NCBI GenBank assembly: GCA_022579005.1
Contig: MU401555.1
Location: 62,001-126,000, forward strand
Source of the DNA: Poronia punctata
Lineage: Eukaryota > Ascomycota > Sordariomycetes > Xylariales > Xylariaceae
Direction of reading: 5' to 3'
Length of the DNA stretch: 64,000 bases
Both the position numbers and the translations under genes were made by a program. Below the pieces are notes generated by a model, which searched no databases, was not told the origin of the DNA, and was given only the letters and a program-made list of their open reading frames with translations. Below are positions 56,925-64,000 of the stretch, piece by piece; position 1 is the first letter of the stretch, and each line of letters starts with the position of its first letter.

Positions 56925-57531
56925 ATGGACCCAGCTATCGAGCCCACCCAGTCACTTAAACTCCCCATTCTATCACCAGATGCGGTTGCTTTAGTAAAAA
57001 TTGTTGATCAAGAGGAGTCCTACAATGCCATCTTCAAAGCTTTGTGCCGAAGTACTTTGGCATCGTGCAATCTGGCAGAAGTGGCAACGCTCGACACAAC
57101 CCCGATTTGGATGCTGCTGCACGCAATTCCTCTTTCCTTGTTGAAATCGTTGCTCGTGGGCACACTGGGTCCTCGCCTATACCTATGAGAGGGATTCCGG
57201 AACGAACAATTATGAATTCATATATGACGACGGGGGCGCCGGACCATATGCAGGTTTCATATACATTGATGGGAGGGAAGGTGGTTTCCTCAATCAGAAG
57301 GAGATTAGGGCATTGATAGCTGCCCTGGAGCAGTGTGCGTCGGGCGTGAGGCTATTTGATGAACACCCAGTAATTGCTTTAGGTGTACTCGTAAAGGAAA
57401 ATGTACTTGTGGTACTTGGCTCGGCTACTCGGTGGCGCCTGATAAGGTTAAGCGGCAAATCTTCAGGTCATACTAGGAAGGAGGGGCTCTCGGATGTGCA
57501 ATCCTATTGGCTTTGTGAATTGACTAGGTAG
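56925..57531 (+). pseudogene. Probable pseudogene, coding sequence spread over three frames
   Basis: A start at 56925 opens a protein-like frame (LPILSPDAVALVKIVDQEES ...) that soon loses sense. A second frame becomes protein-like from about 57044 (KYFGIVQSGRSGNARHNPDL ... SSFLVEI). A third runs from about 57160 to the stop at 57531 (DSGTNNYEFIYDDGGAG, YAGFIYIDGREGGFL, EIRALIAALEQCASGV). No pair of good splice sites links them, so two single-base frameshifts are the simplest explanation. An intron at 56994-57052 would join frames one and two but removes plausible coding sequence. No family recognised. Confidence 0.45.
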
Positions 57532-57754
57532 GTAGGTACGCAACCTAAAAACCATCAAAGTACCTTCCTTACCTTGCCAAATGTCCCATTTCCAAGTGGA
57601 TACCAGAACCCGATACTTTGAATTGTTCACTTTCCCTTTCCCTCGCACTCTTGGTAACCACCTTTACATGTATTCAACTACCTAGGTGTACATTTCCAAC
57701 AATTGAACCTAGATCTTTCCAGATCGAACAGTTCATTACCCAGATATCTCTATC

Positions 57755-60166
57755 ATGTCTGGAAGGGCCAGTACTCGTGGGCGTGGTCGTGGTCGTGGTC
57801 GTGGTCGCGGCGGTGGCGATGCGGTGGGAAGAGGCGGTGGCGGTAGCGGTCGGAGGCCGGGCCGACCACGCAAAATCCTAGTAGAAGTGGGAGCCGCCGC
57901 AAGTGATGTGCCGCGAGGTGGCAGCGGTAGTGGCCGGAGACCGGGTAGGCCACGAAAGGTCCAAGATGAAGAAGCAGAAGAAGCAGAAGAAGAAGAAGAA
58001 GAAGAAGACGACGAAGAAGACGAAGAAGACGAAGAAGACGAAGAAGACGAAGAAGACGAAGAAGACGAAGAAGAAGAAGCAGAAGGTGACACTCAGTCGG
58101 AAGAGGGGGTTGAAGAAGAATCAGATGGATCTTCAGACCCATACCAGTCAGAGTCAGCAGGCGCATCGAGTACAGAGGACGAGCCAGACAGGCCACACGG
58201 GGCAAACAATGAGTTAGTCGGCGCGTCGGGGATGGACGAAGAAGCAGAAGAGTCAGATCAAGAAGATAATGAGACCCAACCGAGGCGCACCGTGCCCCGA
58301 AAATATCGCAACATCCGATCAAGCGGGCAGAACAGTGCCAAATGGGAAACGACAAAGCAGAAGATTATCGAGGATTTAGCTGCAGTCCCAGGCCCGCTTC
58401 AACCAATTGTGTCAAAGTTCCCACGACATATTGCCATGCTTGACAAGGAAGGGCACAAGAAGATGCGAGAGAAACATCCGCCCTTGACGATCGAAGATCT
58501 ACGCGCAATGCTACCCAATACCACAATGCGCCATAAAGATCTTCCATACTCTAATTACTGGACAGAAGAAGAAGAAGTTGAGTTCCAGAAGTCATTACTA
58601 ACAGACCCCTACGTTGAATATATAAGGTCAGCCAAGGGCCGGCCTTTAAAGGGCAATAATCCCTATTGGGTTATGTGGAAGACACTCCCCCGAATTTGCG
58701 GCTGTTTTCCGAGCGATATTATTGGGCTTCGAAACAATCTCCGATATGAAGGGGTCGTGGAAGTTTTGCCAGGCATCTCAAAGCCGGACCCGAGATGGCC
58801 AGCCACCTTTTGCCAAGCCTTGACAGACCTCGCGCTCGGTTCGCTCTGTGGAGAAAATATTGACATGCTTGCCTTGCTAATACGATATGTTGTAGCTGAT
58901 AGGATTGACGACCGGAACGACATGCCATTTGTCCCGCATTCATCCGGAAACACCTTTTTTGACGAGATGAACTCTGCGGTCGAGAAAGAAAATTTCGATA
59001 AGCCGCTTCGGCAGATACACGCAGAGTTACGAAAAGGTTGGAAGAGCAGAGGGGTTATGTGCCCTATCGAGTCTACCGTCATGTTGCGAATTGAACGGCT
59101 CAATAACAAAGTGCGTGCCGAAGAACCACAGCTTTTTAATAACCGTGATCCGATATATTCAGTGTCGACTGCCGATCTTACAAGGCTAACCAAAGCTTTC
59201 GACATGACGGGTCACTACGGATACTCCTCGGCCACCACGGTAGAAATGCGTGCATCGTTGGTGTCTCATGGACGTACAAAACAGGGGGACGCGTTGCAGC
59301 GCAACAACGTAGAGGAACTCAATAGCCTGAGAATTCCCCTGTTGGAAGCCGACGAACGTCTGATGAAGATTCGCATCAACGCTCGATCGCGGCGACGCGG
59401 TAGACTTCCCTCAGAGGAGATGGAGATTGACGATATGGGCTATGGCGGTAGCCGTGGAGAGCGAGATCCAGGGGACCTGGAGAGTGGCCGCCCTTGGGGT
59501 GCAGATGGCGGTGTCCATGGAGGGCGAGGTCCAAGTGACCTGGAGAGTGGCCGCCCTTGGGGTGCAGATGGCGGTGTCCATGGAGGGCGAGGTCCAAGTG
59601 ACCTAGAGAGTGGCCGCCCTTGGGGTGCAGATGGCGGTGGCCATGGAGGGCGAGGTCCAAGTGACCTGGAGAGTGGCCGCCCTTGGGGTGCAGATGGCGG
59701 TGTCCATAGAGGGCGAGGTCCAAGTGACCTGGAGAGTGGCCGCCCTTGGGGTGCAGATGGCGGTGTCCATGGAGGGCGAGGTCCAAGTGACCTGGAGAGT
59801 GGCCGGCGTCGGGGCGCAGAAGATGACCCGAGTTCATCTGCTCATCGACCAAACATTGCGGCACGTCTGCCTGCACAAGATATGAGAAATGCCGGCGTGG
59901 GGAGAAGACGTCGGCATGGAAGTGAAGAAGATGACGGGAGTTCATCAGATTCCAGGGAGAGAAGAGTCGGCGAAAGCAAAAGACGTCGGCTAGAGGCGGA
60001 TGCACCCGAGCACAGTGGTGAATCGGATTCGCGGTCACACAGCGACACGTCTCGGGATGAGACGGGAGTTGACAATGGTGGTGGCAGCTATACGGAGCGA
60101 CGTCAGAGTGACTTCAGGAGGCACCGGCGTCGAAGTGTAGGACACCTAAGTTTATCAGATCTGTAA
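57755..60166 (+). CDS. AT-hook and RG-repeat protein with acidic tract and 21-residue repeats
   Basis: A single exon, 803 aa. Residues 9-30 are an RG/GR dipeptide run. Two identical AT-hooks follow (GRRPGRPRK at about 32-40 and 60-68), which bind the minor groove of AT-rich DNA. Residues 71-115 are an almost pure Glu/Asp tract from a GAAGAAGAC microsatellite. The centre (about 190-560) looks globular: WTEEEEVEFQKSLL, NNPYWVMWKTLPRICGCFP and WPATFCQALTDLALGSL. About residues 575-690 hold five full 21-residue repeats of the DLESGRPWGADGG type. The C terminus is Arg/Ser-rich. The AT-hooks plus acidic and RG segments suggest a chromatin or RNP protein. The central domain is not recognised. TACATGTA lies 83-90 bp before the start. 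Confidence 0.8.
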   Translation: MSGRASTRGRGRGRGRGRGGGDAVGRGGGGSGRRPGRPRKILVEVGAAASDVPRGGSGSGRRPGRPRKVQDEEAEEAEEEEEEEDDEEDEEDEEDEEDEEDEEDEEEEAEGDTQSEEGVEEESDGSSDPYQSESAGASSTEDEPDRPHGANNELVGASGMDEEAEESDQEDNETQPRRTVPRKYRNIRSSGQNSAKWETTKQKIIEDLAAVPGPLQPIVSKFPRHIAMLDKEGHKKMREKHPPLTIEDLRAMLPNTTMRHKDLPYSNYWTEEEEVEFQKSLLTDPYVEYIRSAKGRPLKGNNPYWVMWKTLPRICGCFPSDIIGLRNNLRYEGVVEVLPGISKPDPRWPATFCQALTDLALGSLCGENIDMLALLIRYVVADRIDDRNDMPFVPHSSGNTFFDEMNSAVEKENFDKPLRQIHAELRKGWKSRGVMCPIESTVMLRIERLNNKVRAEEPQLFNNRDPIYSVSTADLTRLTKAFDMTGHYGYSSATTVEMRASLVSHGRTKQGDALQRNNVEELNSLRIPLLEADERLMKIRINARSRRRGRLPSEEMEIDDMGYGGSRGERDPGDLESGRPWGADGGVHGGRGPSDLESGRPWGADGGVHGGRGPSDLESGRPWGADGGGHGGRGPSDLESGRPWGADGGVHRGRGPSDLESGRPWGADGGVHGGRGPSDLESGRRRGAEDDPSSSAHRPNIAARLPAQDMRNAGVGRRRRHGSEEDDGSSSDSRERRVGESKRRRLEADAPEHSGESDSRSHSDTSRDETGVDNGGGSYTERRQSDFRRHRRRSVGHLSLSDL
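57966..58085 (+). repeat. GAA/GAC trinucleotide tract encoding the acidic run
   Basis: A compound (GAAGAAGAC)n/(GAA)n microsatellite in frame within the AT-hook gene. It encodes the EED/EEE run. Its length is probably variable between strains. Confidence 0.9.
59474..59812 (+). repeat. 63-bp coding minisatellite, five full copies plus a partial one
   Basis: The DLESGR start recurs at 59474, 59537, 59600, 59663, 59726 and 59789, exactly 63 bp apart. The copies are nearly identical at the nucleotide level (for example VHGG, GHGG and VHRG variants), which shows recent expansion or homogenisation. The last unit diverges after DLESGR. Confidence 0.95.
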
Positions 60167-60579
60167 TCTATAAACACCACGATTTTGCTACTAGCAGTGT
60201 TAATAAATCACACATTGCTTGTTTTCATTGATTATGTATATTAAAGTGGTATAATGATTTCTAGTACTTGTATTTATTCCCTTGTACAACAATGACAACG
60301 TTGTATGCATCGTCGTCCAGCTTGACATCAGCTAGCTGGTTATAAAGAAAAATGATACCGTCTACTAGTCCATATGGCTTTGGCTTTAGAGGGGCAGTGT
60401 CTGAAAATCTTGACTGACCTACCTTTCATTGCGCATCAATGGAGAGCCTTTCCTTAGAGGCTACGCCAGGTTTTGACAGCATGGTATTTTCCAGCGGCTG
60501 GGAACTCTACTCGCTTTCTTGCTTGTTAAAGAATAGGCTGACTATGTTAGCACTGAATAATTGCTAAATTTACCCGAAC
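60167..60579. other. Intergenic region
   Basis: AT-rich sequence after the AT-hook gene. No open gene was found. It may include further eroded 3' sequence of the coiled-coil locus on the minus strand. Confidence 0.4.
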
Positions 60580-60597
60580 ATTGGCGGCTATAACAAG

Positions 60598-61077
60598 CTA
60601 CGCTTGCAACTCGCCGTCTTTTGTCCAGGCCATATTGTAAGGCTTTTTGAGGTTAACCGTAGGCTGTCTAGGGTTATTGGCAAGTTGGGATTTGGCTTTT
60701 TTAAGATCTTTTATCTTTCCTTTAAAGTAGAGCTTTTTTGCATTGAGATCGTGTCTGACCTTTTGGGTTACCTGTCTTGCAACAGCTAATTCATTGTCTG
60801 TCTCTTTTATTGTTTGCTGGAGATAGGCAAATTGGTCCTATTTAGGCCTCAATGTTTCGTTATTTTGCTACAGGTTCCTCTCTAATTAAGAAGTCTTTTT
60901 GCCCTGGTCCTCTACATTCTAAAGGACTTCCTGGAGAACAGCTGTCGCTGCGATTCTAGCACGGGCCGAGGCATCGACCACGTCCTTGAGATTTTCATCA
61001 TCGACTTGAGATGATCCCAATGCCTCTTTTATGCTATTAAGGTCGGTGTAAAGTCTGCAGATCTCCTCTCCCTTGGC
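60598..61077 (-). pseudogene. Decayed in-frame 3' extension of the coiled-coil gene
   Basis: Reading on past the stop of the 61078-62304 gene in the same frame, coding-like heptads continue for about 160 codons: LYTDLNSIKEALGSS, DVVDASARARIAATAVLQ, TIKETDNELAVARQ and LNAKKLYFKGKIKDLKKA. The frame is broken only by stops at 61078, 60919, 60886, 60868, 60838 and 60598. All six are TAA or TAG and none is TGA, each one C-to-T change away from CAA or CAG, which fits an ancestral Gln-rich coiled coil. The region between 60838 and 60598 is open for 79 codons. This looks like a longer gene whose 3' part was lost to point mutation, without frameshift. Confidence 0.7.
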
Positions 61078-62304
61078 TTAGACCGTTTGGTGGGTTGCGG
61101 CGATTTCCTCTTCTGCCGCATCTCTGGTAGAAGCTAGGTTCTCAACCATGCCTTGGGCCACTATCAACGCCTTCATTTCCGTCTCCGAATCTGTCTGGAG
61201 GCGGACAATCTTCCTGTCTTTGTCCTGCACAGTCTTCTGAACAGCCTCCATTTCATCTTCTGTGAGCTTCAAGCATTCTTGGGCCGATTCCAATGTCCTT
61301 TGATGAATTTTTTCATCATCCTGCAGTTTGGCAATATTGCCATTCGTAGCCAATATCATGTTCTGGGAAATGGTTAGCTCGCCTGCCATGTGCTTGGCCT
61401 TTTCTCTAGCCGAGTCCAACTCGCTTTTCAGCCTTTGAATCGTTTCCCGGTCGGCTTCCCGACCCTTCTTCTCCGTCTCAAGAGATGTCTCAAGACGGGA
61501 AATGATTGCATCTCGTGTCTCCGTTGCCTCTGCTAGGTCTTCGGCGGCCTTTACCTGGGCTTCCAAGTGTTGATCAATCTTGTTTTGCATATCTCTCACC
61601 TTATCAAGCCGCTCCCTCCTTTCCGTCTGAAGTTTGGACTTGAGAAGGTTGCAACGTGAGACCTGTGCCTCTATTTGGTCTTCTTTCTCAATCAATGTCA
61701 ATCTAGCTCCATCGATATTCATGTCCTTCTCCTTGATGGTTTCTGGCGCGTCTACAAGCTCACGCTTCAATCGAGCTACTTCTTCACGCTCACTATCCCT
61801 CTCCCAACGGGCTTGATTCATCTCTTGTCGCAAGCTTATTGAAGTCTGTTGCGAGCGTCGTAGATCTTCCTTATACTTTGTAATTTTCTCTTCGGCATAG
61901 TCTCGTTCGACGTTGAGTAGAAATGTCTTGTGATCTTCCGACATTCTTCGAAGGAAATCGAGGCTGTGATCAGGTCCTTTTCCCACGATATAAGTCATGG
62001 CATCATCAAAGCGAGCTTGATTATTATCTTTGATGGCTTCTTCAAGGTTGTCGAGTTGTTTACCCTCTGCAGCCCTATGCAACCATTTAAGCCTCTCTCT
62101 CATTTGTCCGGCCTCCCAGCGTAATTTCTCCGTCATATTAGAGGCCTTGGCTCCAGATTCTCGTAGGCTCTTGTTGTCTCTTAATATCGTTTCACGCAAT
62201 TCAGCATACTGATTAAATGCATCTTTAAAGTCGATCTGGTCGAGTCGTATACGTTCAAACAGGTCATCTAGTACACTTAAACTCTCTCCTCTTTCACTTG
62301 ACAT
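61078..62304 (-). CDS. Long coiled-coil protein (3'-truncated by stop codons)
   Basis: A single exon, 408 aa, from MSSERGESLSVLDDLF to the stop at 61078. Residues about 35-400 are a near-continuous heptad pattern rich in Glu, Lys, Arg, Gln and Leu with almost no Pro, so a long parallel coiled coil is expected. A short break with Gly/Pro lies near residue 110 (YIVGKGPDHSLDFLRRM). The frame continues past the stop as decayed coding sequence, so the original protein was probably about 570 residues. No motor, kinase or other domain was seen. It resembles generic cytoskeletal or scaffold coiled coils, but no family is assigned. Its start is divergent from the gene at 62856, with a TACATGTA between them. 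Confidence 0.72.
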   Translation of the reverse strand: MSSERGESLSVLDDLFERIRLDQIDFKDAFNQYAELRETILRDNKSLRESGAKASNMTEKLRWEAGQMRERLKWLHRAAEGKQLDNLEEAIKDNNQARFDDAMTYIVGKGPDHSLDFLRRMSEDHKTFLLNVERDYAEEKITKYKEDLRRSQQTSISLRQEMNQARWERDSEREEVARLKRELVDAPETIKEKDMNIDGARLTLIEKEDQIEAQVSRCNLLKSKLQTERRERLDKVRDMQNKIDQHLEAQVKAAEDLAEATETRDAIISRLETSLETEKKGREADRETIQRLKSELDSAREKAKHMAGELTISQNMILATNGNIAKLQDDEKIHQRTLESAQECLKLTEDEMEAVQKTVQDKDRKIVRLQTDSETEMKALIVAQGMVENLASTRDAAEEEIAATHQTV

Positions 62305-62855
62305 TTTGACGTATTGTGTAGTGTTGTTGGTGTTGTGTAGTGTTGTGTAGTGTTGGTGTTGGTGTTGACTTTGCGTTGGGTTGAATTAGATGTTAGATTA
62401 GACTTGGATGTATTAAATAGAAAGCATGATGTCAATTTTCAGAGGTTTTAATAGTGGCCAAGGTAGACCTATAGGCTAATTTAGCATGCTTGCCTTGTGG
62501 AAGTAGCCCTGCAACATAACATGAATTGACCTAGAAAGTTGTAGCACCTTTGAATTCAACTGCTATAACCAGACGCAGTACAGATAGTACAGTAGCACTG
62601 CCTTTGGGAATACATGTGGTTATTAGTGTGCGATGTAGGTACATGATACTTTAATTCAAAAGCTGTAAAAATGGGTACAGGTACATACATACATGTATGT
62701 TTAAATTGTACATCAAAAACTCCTAATGCACAGATAGGGTACATGGGACTACTTTCTCCCACTTGTACTTCAATCCTCTTCCCAACTTTAATACTCCAGG
62801 TTACATCTTCACACCACACAACCTGCGCATCACACTGCGTTGCGCACCTGCGAAC
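62305..62855. promoter_or_regulatory. Divergent promoter between coiled-coil gene and the right-edge gene
   Basis: The coiled-coil leader has TGTTG-rich short repeats (62315-62365). TACATGTA is at 62690-62697, about 160 bp before the rightward start. Confidence 0.5.
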
Positions 62856-64000
62856 ATGGAGGAAAAATATGCCGAATTGTTCGCTCAAGCTGGAGATATC
62901 AGAAAATATGATATCCAATATCAGAACTTTCTGCTCCAGAAGACCTTCCCGGCCGATTTCGATATCCGTTATGTAGAGCCAACGCTGAAACATGTCGATC
63001 CAAAGCTATCCGTCGACCCCAAGTTTGTGTTCAATAACAGCTGGAACGTCGCCACTATGATCATACGACATATCTACCACTGTATCCCTCCCCGTCACCG
63101 TGGATACGCAGAAGGTGAAGAGGATAAAGCCCAAGCAGCCCGAGTCGCGGCATTGATCAAAGAACAAGAGGACAATTTCCCTTTTCTTCGATTCACATGG
63201 GTCGAATTGTCTAGAGAGACCTGGAATGTACAATCGGCAATCCGATACTTGATCCAGAAAGAGCATGATCCTCTCGGTCAGATGAAGGCGATTGATATCC
63301 TGGAAAGCCCAGAGTTGTTACGTTCGTTGTGGTGCAGAGATGAGTTTCAGCTCCAATCTCCCTACTGGTTCGTAAAGGACAAGGACAAGGAGGAATGGCA
63401 TTTGGAGATTCGCAACAATCTCATGGAGAATGAGGTTCTGCGATGGGATGGATCAGTTCCCTTGGCCGATTACATCCACACTAAGTTTCGGACCTTGAAG
63501 TCCACAACTGGAAGACTCTACATCAATCGTTGGAACAATCCCAACATTATCCGAGTCCGATACGAACATACCTCGACGACGGCTCCATTCAGATTCGACG
63601 CCCTCCGTCGCCTAGTCCTCAGTCCCGATCGCTTGGTAGAGAAGAGTCGTAAAGGCGCATTGGTCGATTTGGAGATAGATAAGACCGACTACGAGGCTCC
63701 ATACACTCTCATCGCCGTGGTTCTTTGTGCACGAGCTGAAACCGAGCGCGACATGATTCGCCTCTACAATGTTTTCGGCATGCCTGAACCATTTTCTGTC
63801 GACCTGGAAGGAATGGCATGGCTAGAGGGGGATATTGGTGATCCGGGTCGCGCCTATATGTTGTTCTATGCCCACGGCCCACCCCAACCACTTGTTTTGC
63901 GGGATAACCGGCCCGTCGCGACCCCGTCTCCCCGTATTGAAGCTCTTCGTGCGATGATGAGAGGATCTATTGAGCCTCGTGTGGGTGAGCCACCAGTGTA
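62856..64000 (+). CDS. Unknown protein, 3' end off the right edge
   Basis: The frame opens at ATG 62856 (MEEKYAELFAQAGD) and is uninterrupted for 381 codons to the edge. Composition is that of a folded protein with many Trp, Tyr and Phe: WNVATMIIRHIYHC, RFTWVELSRETWNVQ, SPYWFVKDKDKEEWHL. Near residues 290-350 there is YTLIAVVLCARAETE and, after a spacer, GRAYMLFYAHG. The pair YTLIAVV ... AYMLFYA resembles the last strands of ubiquitin-specific proteases, but the GHY histidine motif and a clear catalytic Cys box are not seen, so this is only a weak fold hint. Function unknown. Confidence 0.7.
   Translation, partial: MEEKYAELFAQAGDIRKYDIQYQNFLLQKTFPADFDIRYVEPTLKHVDPKLSVDPKFVFNNSWNVATMIIRHIYHCIPPRHRGYAEGEEDKAQAARVAALIKEQEDNFPFLRFTWVELSRETWNVQSAIRYLIQKEHDPLGQMKAIDILESPELLRSLWCRDEFQLQSPYWFVKDKDKEEWHLEIRNNLMENEVLRWDGSVPLADYIHTKFRTLKSTTGRLYINRWNNPNIIRVRYEHTSTTAPFRFDALRRLVLSPDRLVEKSRKGALVDLEIDKTDYEAPYTLIAVVLCARAETERDMIRLYNVFGMPEPFSVDLEGMAWLEGDIGDPGRAYMLFYAHGPPQPLVLRDNRPVATPSPRIEALRAMMRGSIEPRVGEPPV

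Noticed and set aside
57753..58355. Minus-strand Leu/Ser-rich frames
   Set aside because: Antisense of the GAA/GAC acidic tract and RG repeat of the AT-hook gene.
59376..60038. Minus-strand frame with repeated HLDLALHGHRHLHPKGG units
   Set aside because: Antisense of the 63-bp coding minisatellite; open only because the unit is a multiple of three.
1..64000. tRNA or rRNA genes, CRISPR arrays, telomeric repeats
   Set aside because: No convincing A-box/B-box pair, rRNA core sequence, spaced direct-repeat array or TTAGGG array was found on either strand.

Overview
The window is nuclear DNA of a filamentous ascomycete (Pezizomycotina). Evidence: short GT-AG introns of about 45-85 bp with CTAAC-like branch sites, a BCK1-type MAPKKK, a HET-domain gene, a CFEM protein, a P450, and short intergenic TACCTAGGTA-like tracts typical of these fungi. 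I do not name a genus. I saw no tRNA, rRNA, CRISPR array or intact transposon.

Positions 1 to about 40.6 kb hold ordinary, mostly recognisable genes: a CUE-domain ASCC2/Cue3-like protein (3' end off the left edge), ribosomal protein uS10 (RPS20), a CCCH/FG nucleoporin of the Nup42 type, a cytochrome P450, a small single-pass membrane protein, a repeat-rich protein with SRWA motifs, the Ski-complex TPR protein Ski3, a GH5 (subfamily 12-like) glucosidase, a BCK1-type MAPKKK, a CFEM GPI-anchored protein, a HET-domain protein, a secreted RNase T2 and a small-subunit catalase-like protein whose catalytic Asn is replaced.

From about 41 kb to the right edge the character changes. None of the 12 loci there is a conserved core gene, and several are duplicated. 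Two long proteins (41187-43265 and 50962-52986) align along much of their length with DEAH-box RNA helicases but have lost the Walker A lysine, the DEAH box and the SAT motif, so they look like paralogous pseudo-helicases. Each is accompanied by an RGG-rich disordered protein and by a member of a second novel family, named here QFW (43753-44687 and 55353-56364), which shares a split exon structure. This gives two copies of a three-component module, plus coiled-coil proteins, an acidic protein, an AT-hook/RG-repeat protein with a 63-bp minisatellite, and an unknown protein running off the right edge.

The palindrome TACATGTA occurs 13 times by eye between 43.4 and 62.7 kb, nearly always between genes and close to starts, against one occurrence in the first 41 kb. 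One RGG gene was tandemly duplicated with its promoter. Decay in the island (CAA/CAG to TAA/TAG stops in frame, transition-rich differences between duplicates) looks like RIP. The working idea, which is inference, is a co-regulated, lineage-specific ribonucleoprotein or chromatin system built on inactive helicase scaffolds.
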